DNA of 47,085 nucleotides from a bacterium (GCA_030431715.1 JAUIIO010000028.1:1-47085); one strand, 5' to 3'. Shown: positions 1-8,927, numbered from the stretch's first letter. Notes: a model not told the origin generated them from the letters alone. Numbers and translations are program-made.

Positions 1-118
1 TCAGTCGAAGATGTTCTTCAACAAGAAGATTGATTCGTGTAATCCGAGCGTACAACATACCAATGGCACATTCATTTTTTAAAACGTGGAAAAAAGTAAC
101 GGAGACGCCTTAATCCCT

Positions 119-253
119 TCTCCGCGCTCTCCGCGAGCTCCTGTGTTTATTATCTCTTTTAAATTGACCACAGCAATTGACCGCATAGCGGCCTGCAAGC
201 TGTGGCTGCCTACATGTAATGAAAGAACACTGGAGAGCGCGGAGGTCGCGGAG
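119..253. repeat. Intergenic repeat family B, copy 1
   Basis: The segment contains a CTCCGCGCTCTCCGCG arm followed by CTCCTGTGTTTATTATCT near 119-155, and a second arm at 188-253 that starts GCGGCCTGCAAGC and ends in alternating GCGGAG blocks. Both parts recur at 1468-1604 in the opposite order, so the unit looks circularly permuted or partly duplicated. The rest of 1-273 contains short open frames without ribosome sites or recognisable products. A gene tail at the extreme left edge can be neither supported nor excluded. Confidence 0.6.
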
Positions 254-273
254 GGGGAATTCCTAAATTATTA

Positions 274-1212
274 TCAGGATAGCTCTGCCAGTAGTGATTC
301 CATTGTAGTTTCCATCTCGGCCTGAAGGTTATGAAAGTGAACGCTTTCATTTACTTCCACTTTGATATGTATCTTAGCCTCTGAAGAGACCTTGCCCTGC
401 AGCTGCTCTGCGGTGCATTTGGCAATTGTACGGATATTGTCTTCACAAAATTGGCCCTGCTCATGGGTATAGCGAACAAAGGTGTGCTCATCGATTCCTT
501 TAAGCATCTCTCTGATGATTGGCACAGATTGATCTAGCACAGCGTAGAGATCCTCATGATCAATGCCAGCGTCAGTAACCATTAAAGTTGCGAGACCGCC
601 ATTTGTATGAGCCTGGTAAGGTGCCTTTTTAATAATGTCTTGCGCCTTAGCATCTTCAAGACCCTCACCTTTAAGAACATTATAAAAATCACGCATCGCC
701 CAGCGCTGCGTACACGGGCAAGCGTTCATAAATGGCACCGTTACTCCACGTGTAAGAACCTCCTCCCCATCCAGCACTTCAGCAATACTGTGTAAGGTTA
801 AAATCTCATTGCTTGGTTTTCCTGATGCATTTTTAGAAATCGTATTTTCGACCATTGAGTCCATAGTGATCTGACAACTACTCTGTTGCTGTGTTTTAAG
901 GACAAGATTCGCGAGACCAGCAGCGAACGAAGCATGAGAAAGTCCTGCGCCTCGAAGCTCGTCCATGCACTCTTCAATTCGAGACATATGTATTCCTCGC
1001 TGATCGCTTTTTAAGCTGCAACTGACTGTAAGTTCAGTATGCATAGCTGTTACGACATCGCTTAGAGGATGCTTCAACTGTAAAGATACCGGGCGATTGC
1101 TTACACCAACTTTAGGGATTTGGATTCGAATCTCAGGAAGAGATGCGGGAATATCGACAAACGTTTTTTGATCAATAACATCAAAATCGAGCTGTTTCTG
1201 GTTATAGTTCAT
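274..1212 (-). CDS. folE2: GTP cyclohydrolase FolE2 (type IB)
   Basis: This 312-residue protein matches the FolE2/MptA family in length and motifs. The enzyme converts GTP to 7,8-dihydroneopterin triphosphate in the cytoplasm, the first step towards folate and, in some bacteria, queuosine. Visible signatures are the MSRIEE segment near residue 76 and the CPCTQRW motif at 165-171, whose first cysteine is the family metal/catalytic cysteine. A histidine is kept near residue 202 (QAHTNGG), but the HNQRS-type sequence usual there as I recall it is changed. FolE2 enzymes are metal-flexible and often replace zinc-dependent FolE when zinc is low; no Zur-type box is recognisable upstream. The gene stands alone between repeat-rich spacers. 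I am confident of the family and less so of regulation. Confidence 0.93.
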   Translation of the reverse strand: MNYNQKQLDFDVIDQKTFVDIPASLPEIRIQIPKVGVSNRPVSLQLKHPLSDVVTAMHTELTVSCSLKSDQRGIHMSRIEECMDELRGAGLSHASFAAGLANLVLKTQQQSSCQITMDSMVENTISKNASGKPSNEILTLHSIAEVLDGEEVLTRGVTVPFMNACPCTQRWAMRDFYNVLKGEGLEDAKAQDIIKKAPYQAHTNGGLATLMVTDAGIDHEDLYAVLDQSVPIIREMLKGIDEHTFVRYTHEQGQFCEDNIRTIAKCTAEQLQGKVSSEAKIHIKVEVNESVHFHNLQAEMETTMESLLAELS

Positions 1213-1333
1213 GCAAAAAATCCGGTATTTAGCCTGACTGTCTAAGTGGTGAGAACTACAATGTTTAAGCTAGTTTTCGAGAGAATGCAATGAGCAGAGG
1301 GCAATTGAGGAAAGCACCAGTATTTTGTTCCTG

Positions 1334-1430
1334 CCGTCATAGCGAGGCGGCAGCCGCAATAACCTGTGCGATGGTCCGACCGGGGGATTGCCGCGTCGTT
1401 CGGTCTACGACCTCAGCTCCTCGCAATGAC
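1334..1430. repeat. Palindromic intergenic repeat family A, copy 1
   Basis: The element begins GTCATAGCGAGG and ends CCTCGCAATGAC, which are inverted terminal sequences with a single mismatch. The interior carries GATTGCCGCGTCGTTCGG, the counterpart of the GATTGCTTCGTCGTTCG core seen at 29078-29094. It contains no coding sequence. The form resembles REP/MITE-like palindromic units. Confidence 0.75.
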
Positions 1431-1467
1431 TATAGGCTAAGCGCTTCGTTTCACAGAGAGGGCTGTC

Positions 1468-1604
1468 GTGATAGCGGCCTGCAAACATTGGCATGTCTAC
1501 ATGTATTGAAATAACACAGGAGATCGCGGAGCACGCGGAGACAATCCCCCCCCACTCCGCGTGCTCCGTGTTCTCCTGTGTTTATTATCTCACTGTTAAA
1601 TTGA
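1468..1604. repeat. Intergenic repeat family B, copy 2 with long hairpin
   Basis: Arms 1511-1540 and 1555-1585 are near-perfect reverse complements of about 30 bases (ATAACACAGGAG and CTCCTGTGTTTAT ends, GCGGAGCACGCGGAG core). They are separated by a 14-base C-rich loop. The left flank matches 188-225 and the right flank matches 140-170, so this is the same family as 119-253 with its parts in the opposite order. Confidence 0.75.
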
Positions 1605-1624
1605 CCTCAGCTCCTCGCAATGAC
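1605..1624. repeat. Half copy of repeat family A
   Basis: CCTCAGCTCCTCGCAATGAC repeats exactly the right end of the element at 1334-1430. It directly follows the family B element, so the two families are adjacent or nested here. Confidence 0.65.
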
Positions 1625-1638
1625 TGTATGTATAGAGT

Positions 1639-2802
1639 CTAACCTACTCTTCTAAAGAGCTCTTTATAGCTCTCAGCGGAAGATTTCCAGCTCATGCCCT
1701 TTACAGACTCTCGGCATTTTGTTGAAAGCAGAGTGTATTTTTCTAAATCACTGAGAAGGTCAGAAACTTTTCTGGCAACCTCTTCTGCACTCTCGTCTTC
1801 TGAAAAGAGGATGCCATTATCTCCGTGCGTAATAAGCTCAGCGTGTCCTTCAATATCACTGGCGACAACAGGAAGCCCTGCTGCTAGCGCTTCAAGCATC
1901 GAGTTTGATCTTCCTTCGTGGCTTGAGGCACTGAGATAAACATTACTGAGGGTAAGATACGAAGCTATCTCACTGTAAGGAGTGCTCCCCTCAAAGCGTA
2001 CTCGATCTGTCACGCCCAGATCCCTTACCTGCTCTCGCAACGCTTCACCATATTCACTATCAATACGCCCCACGAGCAACAACGTATAGTTACTTAAATG
2101 AGGCGTTGCTACCATATCAATGAGCTTCTCTATGCGCTTAAGCGGTATGAGGCGTCCGACAAAAAGAAGATATTTATCAGAACGTCCTAGCTGCTTGCGA
2201 TCTAGAAATTCCTGCAATTCTGATTCTACTACTTCGCGGTACTCTGCACCGTTTGGAATACAAGTTGCCCCGGAAGGCAGAGAGCTCAGAAAAGCTTCAT
2301 TTACTGAAACAACCGCAGATGCCCTTTTAAGAACGTACCGAAATATACTACCAATCACAGGGAGAGTAAGAAGCTTAGCGTCCTCTCCCCGTATCGTTAC
2401 TACAAATGGTTTTGAGGTAAGAACCGAGAGCAGATATGCAACACATCCACTTACAACCCAATTAGCGTGAATCACGTCCCACCTCTCACGCTGACGATAA
2501 GCGGTAAGGAGCATCATAAAGAGCAGTCCCGGAATCTGAAAAAGAAGAAAGGGGTTATTTTTTAAATTTGGCAAAATGCCACGCCCATATGCAAGACTGC
2601 CCTTTGAAAACAATCCATACTTGAAGCGAAGTATTTCAAAACCATCCCACTTTTCACGCTTCTTCTCACCATCATCAAGCGGAGTAACAACAATCCCGCT
2701 CATTCCGACATCTGAAAAAGCCTGAACGAGCCTTCCTACAAAAACACTCGCTTCATCACCGCGCCACCGGGGAAAAGAGGTAGAAAGCACACACACTCTC
2801 AT
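1639..2802 (-). CDS. Glycosyltransferase family 4 (GT-B)
   Basis: This cytoplasmic glycosyltransferase transfers a sugar from an activated donor; acceptor and donor are unknown. It shows an N-terminal GT4 acceptor half (STSFPRWRGDEASVFVG near the start, DVIHANWVVSG around residue 110) and a C-terminal donor half with VGRLIPLKRIEKLI and the retaining EX7E motif EGRSNSMLE. The chosen start at 2802 gives 387 residues. It overlaps the upstream gene by four bases (ATGA), and a strong GGAGGTGA ribosome site lies five bases before it, so a longer reading to 2877 is unlikely. It is the last gene of a three-gene minus-strand group with a GT-C enzyme and a GH15-like protein, which suggests assembly of a surface glycan or glycolipid. 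Confidence 0.9.
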   Translation of the reverse strand: MRVCVLSTSFPRWRGDEASVFVGRLVQAFSDVGMSGIVVTPLDDGEKKREKWDGFEILRFKYGLFSKGSLAYGRGILPNLKNNPFLLFQIPGLLFMMLLTAYRQRERWDVIHANWVVSGCVAYLLSVLTSKPFVVTIRGEDAKLLTLPVIGSIFRYVLKRASAVVSVNEAFLSSLPSGATCIPNGAEYREVVESELQEFLDRKQLGRSDKYLLFVGRLIPLKRIEKLIDMVATPHLSNYTLLLVGRIDSEYGEALREQVRDLGVTDRVRFEGSTPYSEIASYLTLSNVYLSASSHEGRSNSMLEALAAGLPVVASDIEGHAELITHGDNGILFSEDESAEEVARKVSDLLSDLEKYTLLSTKCRESVKGMSWKSSAESYKELFRRVG

Positions 2803-4565
2803 GTAGTCACCTCCCATACCCCGTATGGTCCCAGAGTGGTAACAAGCTTTAAATGATCCTGCTGAAATCTGTTCCAAAGAGTTGCTTCACGCTGAGGAAG
2901 AGCGTTCTGAAGACTTTTTGTGAGCCTTTCAATATGTGCAGCGATTCTAACGATATTATTCATTTTAAAGTACACAGCGAGACTTTCAGCATCCGGTGCT
3001 TTGTATAGCCAGCGAATAAGCTCATTAGCTCCAAAATGTCCGGCACTTCTCACTGGGATATCGTAGTAGTAAAATCTATTCCCGGTATAGAGAAGATAGG
3101 TAGCACCGGTAGAACTGTCCTTATATCTTTCACTGAGTAATTGAGCGAGAGAATACTCACTTATTTTTTTAGTGAGATAGTCCTCACGACTCTCACCTCT
3201 ACTAAAGTAAGATATCACCCCAGTACGTTCTAAGAGATCGGGAACATAGAAAACAAGAAGCAACGACTGAAAGGCAACTACGACTATAAGTGCATACTTT
3301 CTCCAGCTCTCACCTGTAATAAGTGAGATACCATATGCAGAGAGGCAGCAAACAAGACCCAGCACTGGCAGCATATACCTTACTCGGGCCCCACTGTAGA
3401 AGAGCGCCAAATAGCTATAAACCCCAACGAGCAGGAGCAATAACAAGATACGTGAATTGTTTCTAACAATACGAAAACATACAAAGAGTAAGAGAAGTAA
3501 AGGACTGAGCCTTCCATCAAAGTACTGAGGATCATGATCCTTACCAAATAGAAGCATCCTTATAGGCAACATCAAGTATTCAAATATACCCTCACCATAC
3601 TTTAAACTTCTTAACTCGAAGCTCTTTAATCCACGTACTCCCGGTGTTGGCAGGGCCGTGCCAAAATACCCACCAAAAAGCGGATAGAGCGGATTTCCGG
3701 TAGCATAGAGATTTTTAAGAAGCCACGGAGCATACACGACAAGCGAACTGATACCAATAATCACAAATGAGAGGAACATCTTAATCACTGGCACTCCCAA
3801 CCTCGATAAATAGAGAGGCATGCAGAGGAAGTAAACTCCGACAAACAGCAAACCATTATATTTGCAACCCATGGCAAGCCCGAGCGCCACACCAATCCCA
3901 ATGAGGCGCCAGAGAGATTGCTTTTCTTGCCACTCAAAGGTCATACACACTGCAAGCGTGCAATAAAATACTAGGCCAAGGTCTACAAGCTGTGTGGAAC
4001 CAAGACGAAGCACTATCGGGAGTGAGAGAAAAATACAGAGCGCTACCGTCTGATAGCTACTCTCCTTATTCTCTAAAAACATCATACGCGCAATAAGCGC
4101 AGCAGCTAGTACCGCATAAGAGAAGTGGTAAACAGCAATAAATGATTCGAGATTCAGACTGAGAAAGCCGGTATACGCGAGCTGAAGCAACATTGGATAA
4201 TAAGACCAATCATGCCACGGAATCTCAGTAATCTTACCAGCCTCTATCCACCAAACTGGAACAGCAAGATGATGTATCAAGGCATCACGTGCAATTGGAG
4301 GTAAGAATGAATGCGGCACAACAATGAGCAAACAGGCCCCAATGAGAATGAATGTAAAGAGCCTGCCTGAAGTCGTAGAAATACAGCTTAGAATATATTT
4401 AACAGCTAAAAATAGCGCTGCAAAATGCAGTATAATATGAATGCCAAAAACGAAATTAAAGAGCGGCCCGCTAAGAGAGCTAAATATCCCCACAGGAAGG
4501 AGGAGAAGCAGAGTAAGCCCAGCAAAGAGAGATAGCGGTATAAAGCGCGTTGAAAGCAATGCCAT
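2799..4565 (-). CDS. GT-C type membrane glycosyltransferase
   Basis: The 588-residue protein has roughly a dozen hydrophobic helices in its N-terminal 430 residues, followed by a soluble C-terminal part with several tyrosines and basic residues. This layout is that of polyprenyl-phosphate-dependent GT-C enzymes (PMT/ArnT-like), which glycosylate substrates on the outer face of the inner membrane. The first outer loop carries PIARDALIHHLAVPVWW, an acidic loop 1 position as in GT-C enzymes, and a later loop has NPLYPLFGGYFGT. An ATG at 4565 is preferred over an upstream TTG at 4580; neither has a clear ribosome site. It overlaps the GT4 gene downstream by four bases, so they are probably translationally coupled. 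The donor is probably a lipid-linked sugar; the acceptor is unknown. Confidence 0.82.
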   Translation of the reverse strand: MALLSTRFIPLSLFAGLTLLLLLPVGIFSSLSGPLFNFVFGIHIILHFAALFLAVKYILSCISTTSGRLFTFILIGACLLIVVPHSFLPPIARDALIHHLAVPVWWIEAGKITEIPWHDWSYYPMLLQLAYTGFLSLNLESFIAVYHFSYAVLAAALIARMMFLENKESSYQTVALCIFLSLPIVLRLGSTQLVDLGLVFYCTLAVCMTFEWQEKQSLWRLIGIGVALGLAMGCKYNGLLFVGVYFLCMPLYLSRLGVPVIKMFLSFVIIGISSLVVYAPWLLKNLYATGNPLYPLFGGYFGTALPTPGVRGLKSFELRSLKYGEGIFEYLMLPIRMLLFGKDHDPQYFDGRLSPLLLLLFVCFRIVRNNSRILLLLLLVGVYSYLALFYSGARVRYMLPVLGLVCCLSAYGISLITGESWRKYALIVVVAFQSLLLVFYVPDLLERTGVISYFSRGESREDYLTKKISEYSLAQLLSERYKDSSTGATYLLYTGNRFYYYDIPVRSAGHFGANELIRWLYKAPDAESLAVYFKMNNIVRIAAHIERLTKSLQNALPQREATLWNRFQQDHLKLVTTLGPYGVWEVTT

Positions 4566-4638
4566 GCTCAGACAATACAATAATCACAGCCGAAGCCGCA
4601 GCCCTTAAATGCAGACAAATAAATAGCGGTTTTTCCAG

Positions 4639-6204
4639 TTAATCCCTCTTCAAACTCTCAAGCATTCTATCCACCGCACAACGAGCCTCAGCTGTCGCCC
4701 AGTTCAGTGGTGTATGAGGAGAAGGAAAAACAAGCTGCTGACCATCTGGAGCCATATCGGTGATGTAGCATTCAGGAAATAAATAAGGAGCAAGTGCAAT
4801 AACCTCAACATGGCCATCATTATCAGCATGCAGGGTATATTCATTATCACCCGTAACGAGCGAGAGACCATCAAGCAGATTTTCCTTCTGCATCTCAAAG
4901 TACTTCTCGTCACCCGTTTCAATATATCTCCGCCCTGCCCAGCTTGAAAGCTGAAAGAGAAAGTGGAGCCATGCGGCTTCTGGTCCTTCCGGGACAATCT
5001 TTCGACGCATCACAAAATCACCTGCCCCACTTGATTCACCAGAAGGGGCCCCATAATACTCTCTGAGTTTTGCGACGGTAGATGGTCTAAAAAAGCCTGT
5101 TCCCTGATATGAGTCATCGCGGTATCGGCATTGCGCTCTGGTGCGTGAATCTTTGAGCGATAGGATTTGAGCAAGAAGTGGCTCTTCCTGTTCAGACGAA
5201 ACAAGATCGAGCTCAAGAAGAGCTATAAGCGCGGAATCGGCGCGTCTGTATCGTGGGTCTTCCTCCTCGTATCCGGGGCTTTCATAAGGAAAGTTTTTAG
5301 CGATGACTGCTTCAGAACGCTCCAGAAGCGAAGCTATCTGATCTTTAAAGTTCTTATCTAAACCATAATTCGCAGAAAGCTTCTCATACTCCTGCTCCAA
5401 CAACGTATAGATCCGATCACCTTCTGCGCCCTCTAGCAGTTTTAAAAATGCCAGCTCCCATGCGATCACCGAGCTTCTTACGGCAACAAGCTCCTCCCAT
5501 GAGCCTGCATTTTCACAATGAGCGTTATCTACTACCGCAAGGAAAGGAACTACTAAAGAGAGAAATTCAAGATGCGCCGGCAAAAGTTCTTCTAGCGTCA
5601 GCGCTCCACTTTGAAGTGACTGTATGGTTCTTACAGCGAGCATCTGCCATGCATCTTGTATATGCATCCACGGTTCATCCTTTGCGGTATTTAGGTTCGA
5701 TGCAATCTCAAAAAAGATATATGGCCACTCAAAAGGATCTGCTGCGAGCTTGTTACCCTCTGAGAGAATCTTATGAAATCTCTTGAGCTGAGGCGATGTT
5801 GAGATCAGCGTAAGTCCCGACAACATCAACTGCTTCCCTAGACGAGACTCCTCTTCACTGCCATTTTTCAGATGAAGAAGACGGTATGCAACCAGAGCAT
5901 TATCTCGAATCCAATAGTGCGTACCCATCGGCCATGTGTCAGTAAGAGAGGCTCGAAGTACCGTTACCGGGAGGACATTTTCTCCGTCTACACAATCATA
6001 TACTTCAGCATGCAGCCCAAAAGCACCACGCTCGGCAAGAAGGTTACTGAGTGCTTGAACGTGCTGCCGGCTCTCAAGATGAGAACAGGCAGTGGCAAGT
6101 TCACTGTTTCGGAATCCACGACCTGAGGCACCATGCGTGATCGATTGCTGCGCTAGCTTTGCTTGGAGGGCTTCTAAAATTTTCAAATCAGAATCACAGG
6201 ACAT
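4639..6204 (-). CDS. GH15/phosphorylase-kinase-alpha-like (alpha/alpha)6-barrel protein
   Basis: This is a 521-residue soluble protein with no signal peptide or membrane segment. THYWIRDNALVAYRLL near residue 95 resembles the WVRDxxxxAxALL segment of GH15 glucoamylases and phosphorylase kinase regulatory subunits. The C-terminal PLNWATAEARCAVDRML resembles the PLTWxxA segment that closes such barrels. Paired aromatic-rich helices fit an (alpha/alpha)6 toroid. Two family catalytic glutamates cannot be placed with certainty, so it may be an alpha-glucan hydrolase or a non-catalytic carbohydrate sensor. It lies 58-73 bases upstream of the GT-C gene on the same strand and is probably in the same transcript. 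The start at 6204 lacks a strong ribosome site. The family call is moderate. Confidence 0.6.
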   Translation of the reverse strand: MSCDSDLKILEALQAKLAQQSITHGASGRGFRNSELATACSHLESRQHVQALSNLLAERGAFGLHAEVYDCVDGENVLPVTVLRASLTDTWPMGTHYWIRDNALVAYRLLHLKNGSEEESRLGKQLMLSGLTLISTSPQLKRFHKILSEGNKLAADPFEWPYIFFEIASNLNTAKDEPWMHIQDAWQMLAVRTIQSLQSGALTLEELLPAHLEFLSLVVPFLAVVDNAHCENAGSWEELVAVRSSVIAWELAFLKLLEGAEGDRIYTLLEQEYEKLSANYGLDKNFKDQIASLLERSEAVIAKNFPYESPGYEEEDPRYRRADSALIALLELDLVSSEQEEPLLAQILSLKDSRTRAQCRYRDDSYQGTGFFRPSTVAKLREYYGAPSGESSGAGDFVMRRKIVPEGPEAAWLHFLFQLSSWAGRRYIETGDEKYFEMQKENLLDGLSLVTGDNEYTLHADNDGHVEVIALAPYLFPECYITDMAPDGQQLVFPSPHTPLNWATAEARCAVDRMLESLKRD

Positions 6205-6266
6205 AGATCGTGCGCATTGTGAATCAAGTAGATTGCCCGGTCAAGATCAGAGGATAAGAGGTGAGG

Positions 6267-7745
6267 TTAAAATGCCTCATAGACTGGAATTCCCAGAGTA
6301 CGTTTCACGTCCTCAATCTTACTGTTCACGTGTGCATGATACCACGACTTACTTAACCATTCAGTAGGATCCACAGGAGTTCCATGCACACGAATCTGAA
6401 AGAAGAGCTGCTTTCGCTCAGCTAAACCACTGGAGCCATATGTTCCAAGAACATGCCCGGCGCTAACATCCTGCCCGGTACTAGCGGACATACGCCCAAG
6501 CGAACCATACACGGAAGCGAGACCGAATCCGTGATCAATAATAATCGTACTGCCATAAACACCCAGATCAGTACTAAAGACTATTGTCCCATCATTAGCG
6601 GCATAGACATTATCACCTTCAGCGCCAACTCCCAGCACAAAGGCTTCTCTTAGATGCTTTTCAATGGGAGACTTGTTGACATAGTACGTAACAACTTCAC
6701 CAAATCCGCTTCGAACCACGCCACTTTGCGGTAAGAATGCGCCATCCCAGAGCTGGTCGGTTCTATTCGCCTTTAGCGCACCTTCAATCTGACTTTCATT
6801 AATTGGCTTAAGTCTGCGTTCAATCAACTGGAATTCTTCAACCGCACGAGAGAGAGTGTTTTCTGGCGTTTTAAACTGAAGTGTCTGCCCAATAGATGCT
6901 GCTTGCTTCTCTAAAATCGGAAGATTCTTTTGCACCACTTGCGAGACAAACTGCAAGAATGCGCCTTCACTCATAGAAGCGACACGTTCACGCATTCTGC
7001 GTTCAGCTACTTTATTATAAAATTTTTCAGTAACACCATTCCCAACTCTGTCTTCAGCAAAGAGTCGAATCTTCCTTTTCTGCTCACCCTGCGCTAATGG
7101 GATGGCATAAAAAGCCGCGTAAACATCTGGAAAATTTTCAAATGCTTTATCTAATCCCCTAGCGGGATAGCCAGCATAGGTATGATCGTCAACTTTTACT
7201 CCTGAAAGAGCCAGATGTTCATCCTGAACCCGGTAAAATATGAGCTGAGCGCCTCCCTCACGAGCATTATGTTGCGTAGAGAGAATCTCTAAATATGGCT
7301 TTTTATAATCGACGGGTAATTGAAAGCTCTTCTCTCCACGTGTACTCCAGAGGCTTTTATCAAAGGTACGGATCTCAAGCTCAACCTCACCTTCTTGGAG
7401 ACCACTCTCACTTCCAGAGAAAGGCACTTCAATTCGAGCAACATGCTTTCCGTTAAGCTTTTTTCTCAGAATCTCTTTCTCGTCTCTCTTTTGTTTCAAA
7501 CGAATAACAACTTCATCAAGACCTGATTCTGAATCCTCTAACTCCAAGACAAGATTCACTGGTGTAATACCGATACCTCTCGGACCTTCGATTACACGAA
7601 TTTGAGGAGGGTTTGGCTCTAGAAAGTTAACATAGAGCTCGCGCCATCCGATAAGTGCAACAGGCGCAAGCGCAGCTAGAAAAACAATGAGGAGCAAAAT
7701 CTTGATCGAAGAATATGCTCTCTCGTTACTCTCAGGTTGAATCAT
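6267..7745 (-). CDS. Membrane-anchored degenerate LytM (M23-like) protein
   Basis: Residues about 14-34 form a signal anchor. A roughly 230-residue periplasmic part of beta-rich sequence follows, then a helical linker (240-320) and a LytM domain at 340-470. The domain keeps GDNVYAANDGTIVF, IIIDHGFGLASVYGSL and GTYGSSG, typical of M23 folds. The first metal motif (HxGxD in active enzymes) reads REAFVLGVG, and the terminal HxH motif reads QLFFQ, so the zinc ligands appear lost. Family knowledge says such domains, as in EnvC and NlpD, bind and activate amidases rather than cut peptidoglycan. The gene begins 26 bases after rpoH on the same strand, which suggests co-transcription with the heat-shock sigma factor. 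Its partner enzyme is not in the window. Confidence 0.85.
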   Translation of the reverse strand: MIQPESNERAYSSIKILLLIVFLAALAPVALIGWRELYVNFLEPNPPQIRVIEGPRGIGITPVNLVLELEDSESGLDEVVIRLKQKRDEKEILRKKLNGKHVARIEVPFSGSESGLQEGEVELEIRTFDKSLWSTRGEKSFQLPVDYKKPYLEILSTQHNAREGGAQLIFYRVQDEHLALSGVKVDDHTYAGYPARGLDKAFENFPDVYAAFYAIPLAQGEQKRKIRLFAEDRVGNGVTEKFYNKVAERRMRERVASMSEGAFLQFVSQVVQKNLPILEKQAASIGQTLQFKTPENTLSRAVEEFQLIERRLKPINESQIEGALKANRTDQLWDGAFLPQSGVVRSGFGEVVTYYVNKSPIEKHLREAFVLGVGAEGDNVYAANDGTIVFSTDLGVYGSTIIIDHGFGLASVYGSLGRMSASTGQDVSAGHVLGTYGSSGLAERKQLFFQIRVHGTPVDPTEWLSKSWYHAHVNSKIEDVKRTLGIPVYEAF

Positions 7746-7771
7746 CAGAAAGTTTTCCCTCGTTATGTGCC

Positions 7772-8740
7772 TTAAGTGGAAAACTCGGGAGACTCCCCTG
7801 CCTTTTCCAGCCTCTCAATAAAGTAAGTTTTCAGCTTCTCTTTGAGCTTATTCTCTATCTGCCGCACCCTCTCTCTGCTGATATCAAGCTCATCAGAGAG
7901 TTCTTGGAGCGTAGCCTTATCTTCGTTAACCATACGTCTGTCAAATATTATACGTTCTTTGCTATTGAGTGTAGTGGCAAACTCTTCAAATCCACTCTGA
8001 ATAAACTCCCGTCTTTGTTTTTGAAGCATAAGATCTTCACTGTTCGGAGCCTCAGAGGAGAGGATCCCATGGAGATTGCTCTCTCCATCACTTAACAGCG
8101 GAGCATCCACGCTTACATCCGGTGCCCCAAGCCTCTGCTCCATCTCAATAACATCCTTTTCCCGAACATTAAGCTTCTCAGCGAGAAGCTTTGGCTTAGG
8201 TGAGATCCCCATCTTCTCAAGCTTCTCTTTCTCTTTATTAAGATTAAAAAAGAGTTTGCGCTGAGCCTGCGTCGTTCCAATCTTTACAAGCCTGAGGTTC
8301 GCTATCACGTATCGTATGATGTACGCCTTAATCCACCAAACCGCATAGGAGGGGAATCGAACATTGCGGTATGGATCAAAGTTCTTCACGGCCTCCATAA
8401 GCCCCATGTTACCTTCCTGTATAAGATCAAGGAGATTCTTTGCCGCCTGCTCATACTCTCTGGCAATCTTGACTACCAGCCAGAGATTACTGGCGACAAG
8501 ACGATAGGCTGCCTCAATATCGTTTTCCTTCTGATAGCTTACGGCAAGCTCGTGCTCTTCTTCTCTAGACAGAGGCTTATGTTGACGTATTTCACGTAGA
8601 TACAGGCTAAGGGGATCTTGTGACGCTGGTAGTCCGGCCGATGGACGGTGACTAGGCACGGTAACTCCCCTAGGAACAAGAGCCTTCGTTTGGCTAGAAT
8701 CGCTATCAGCCTTTATCTTTTCTTTCTTCTTTCTGCCCAC
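7772..8740 (-). CDS. rpoH: Heat-shock sigma factor, sigma-32 type
   Basis: This sigma-70 family protein of 322 residues directs RNA polymerase to heat-shock type promoters. Region 1.2 is at 42-66 (DPLSLYLREIRQHKPLSREE). Region 2 runs about 100-150 and contains NLLDLIQEGNMGLMEAV and FPSYAVWWIKAYI. The RpoH box QRKLFFNL is at 160-167, which marks sigma-32 rather than RpoD or RpoS. Region 4 near 255-305 has the helix-turn-helix LQELSDELDISRERVRQIE. A basic, Ser/Pro-rich extension of about 40 residues precedes region 1.2 and is longer than in E. coli RpoH. The downstream LytM gene is probably co-transcribed, linking the regulon to the envelope. The start at 8740 is the first plausible one. Confidence 0.92.
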   Translation of the reverse strand: MGRKKKEKIKADSDSSQTKALVPRGVTVPSHRPSAGLPASQDPLSLYLREIRQHKPLSREEEHELAVSYQKENDIEAAYRLVASNLWLVVKIAREYEQAAKNLLDLIQEGNMGLMEAVKNFDPYRNVRFPSYAVWWIKAYIIRYVIANLRLVKIGTTQAQRKLFFNLNKEKEKLEKMGISPKPKLLAEKLNVREKDVIEMEQRLGAPDVSVDAPLLSDGESNLHGILSSEAPNSEDLMLQKQRREFIQSGFEEFATTLNSKERIIFDRRMVNEDKATLQELSDELDISRERVRQIENKLKEKLKTYFIERLEKAGESPEFST

Positions 8741-8869
8741 ATAAGATAAGTACCTGAAATAACCAAATTAAACAACAATTCAGCGAGCAACCATCAGCAA
8801 GAAACAGTGTGAATACTAACAGGAGTTTGAAACGAGGAGGATGTGAATTAAGAAACGCAAAGAGAACGA

Positions 8870-8908
8870 GGTGCTGAGTTTAGTGGGAGAACCACCAAAC
8901 ACAGCACC
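8870..8908 (-). terminator. Strong hairpin terminator after the DUF1328 gene
   Basis: Arms 8870-8886 (GGTGCTGAGTTTAGTGG) and 8892-8908 pair over 17 positions with two imperfect pairs around a five-base loop. On the minus strand the stem is followed by a T/C-rich run. It lies between the DUF1328 stop and the rpoH start and should separate the two transcripts. Confidence 0.7.
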
Positions 8909-8927
8909 CTGTGTGAATATGTATGCT

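Larger units (their letters stand above)
1213..1638. other. Gene-free spacer filled with repeats
   Basis: I see no gene here. An open frame at 1290-1514 is composed of repeat sequence and lacks a ribosome binding site. The spacer holds one family A palindromic repeat, one family B hairpin repeat and a trailing half-copy of family A, listed separately. Confidence 0.7.

Noticed and set aside
1..75. Short minus-strand frame ending exactly at base 1 and plus-strand frame tails
   Set aside because: Too short to support and without homology clues; may be chance.
86..325. 79-residue frame at the left end
   Set aside because: It is made of repeat family B sequence and runs antisense into folE2; no ribosome site.
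1290..1514. 74-residue frame between folE2 and the GT4 gene
   Set aside because: It reads through repeat families A and B and has no protein-like composition.
7772..8740. Assignment of the sigma factor as RpoD or RpoS
   Set aside because: The RpoH box QRKLFFNL at residues 160-167 and the short length favour sigma-32.
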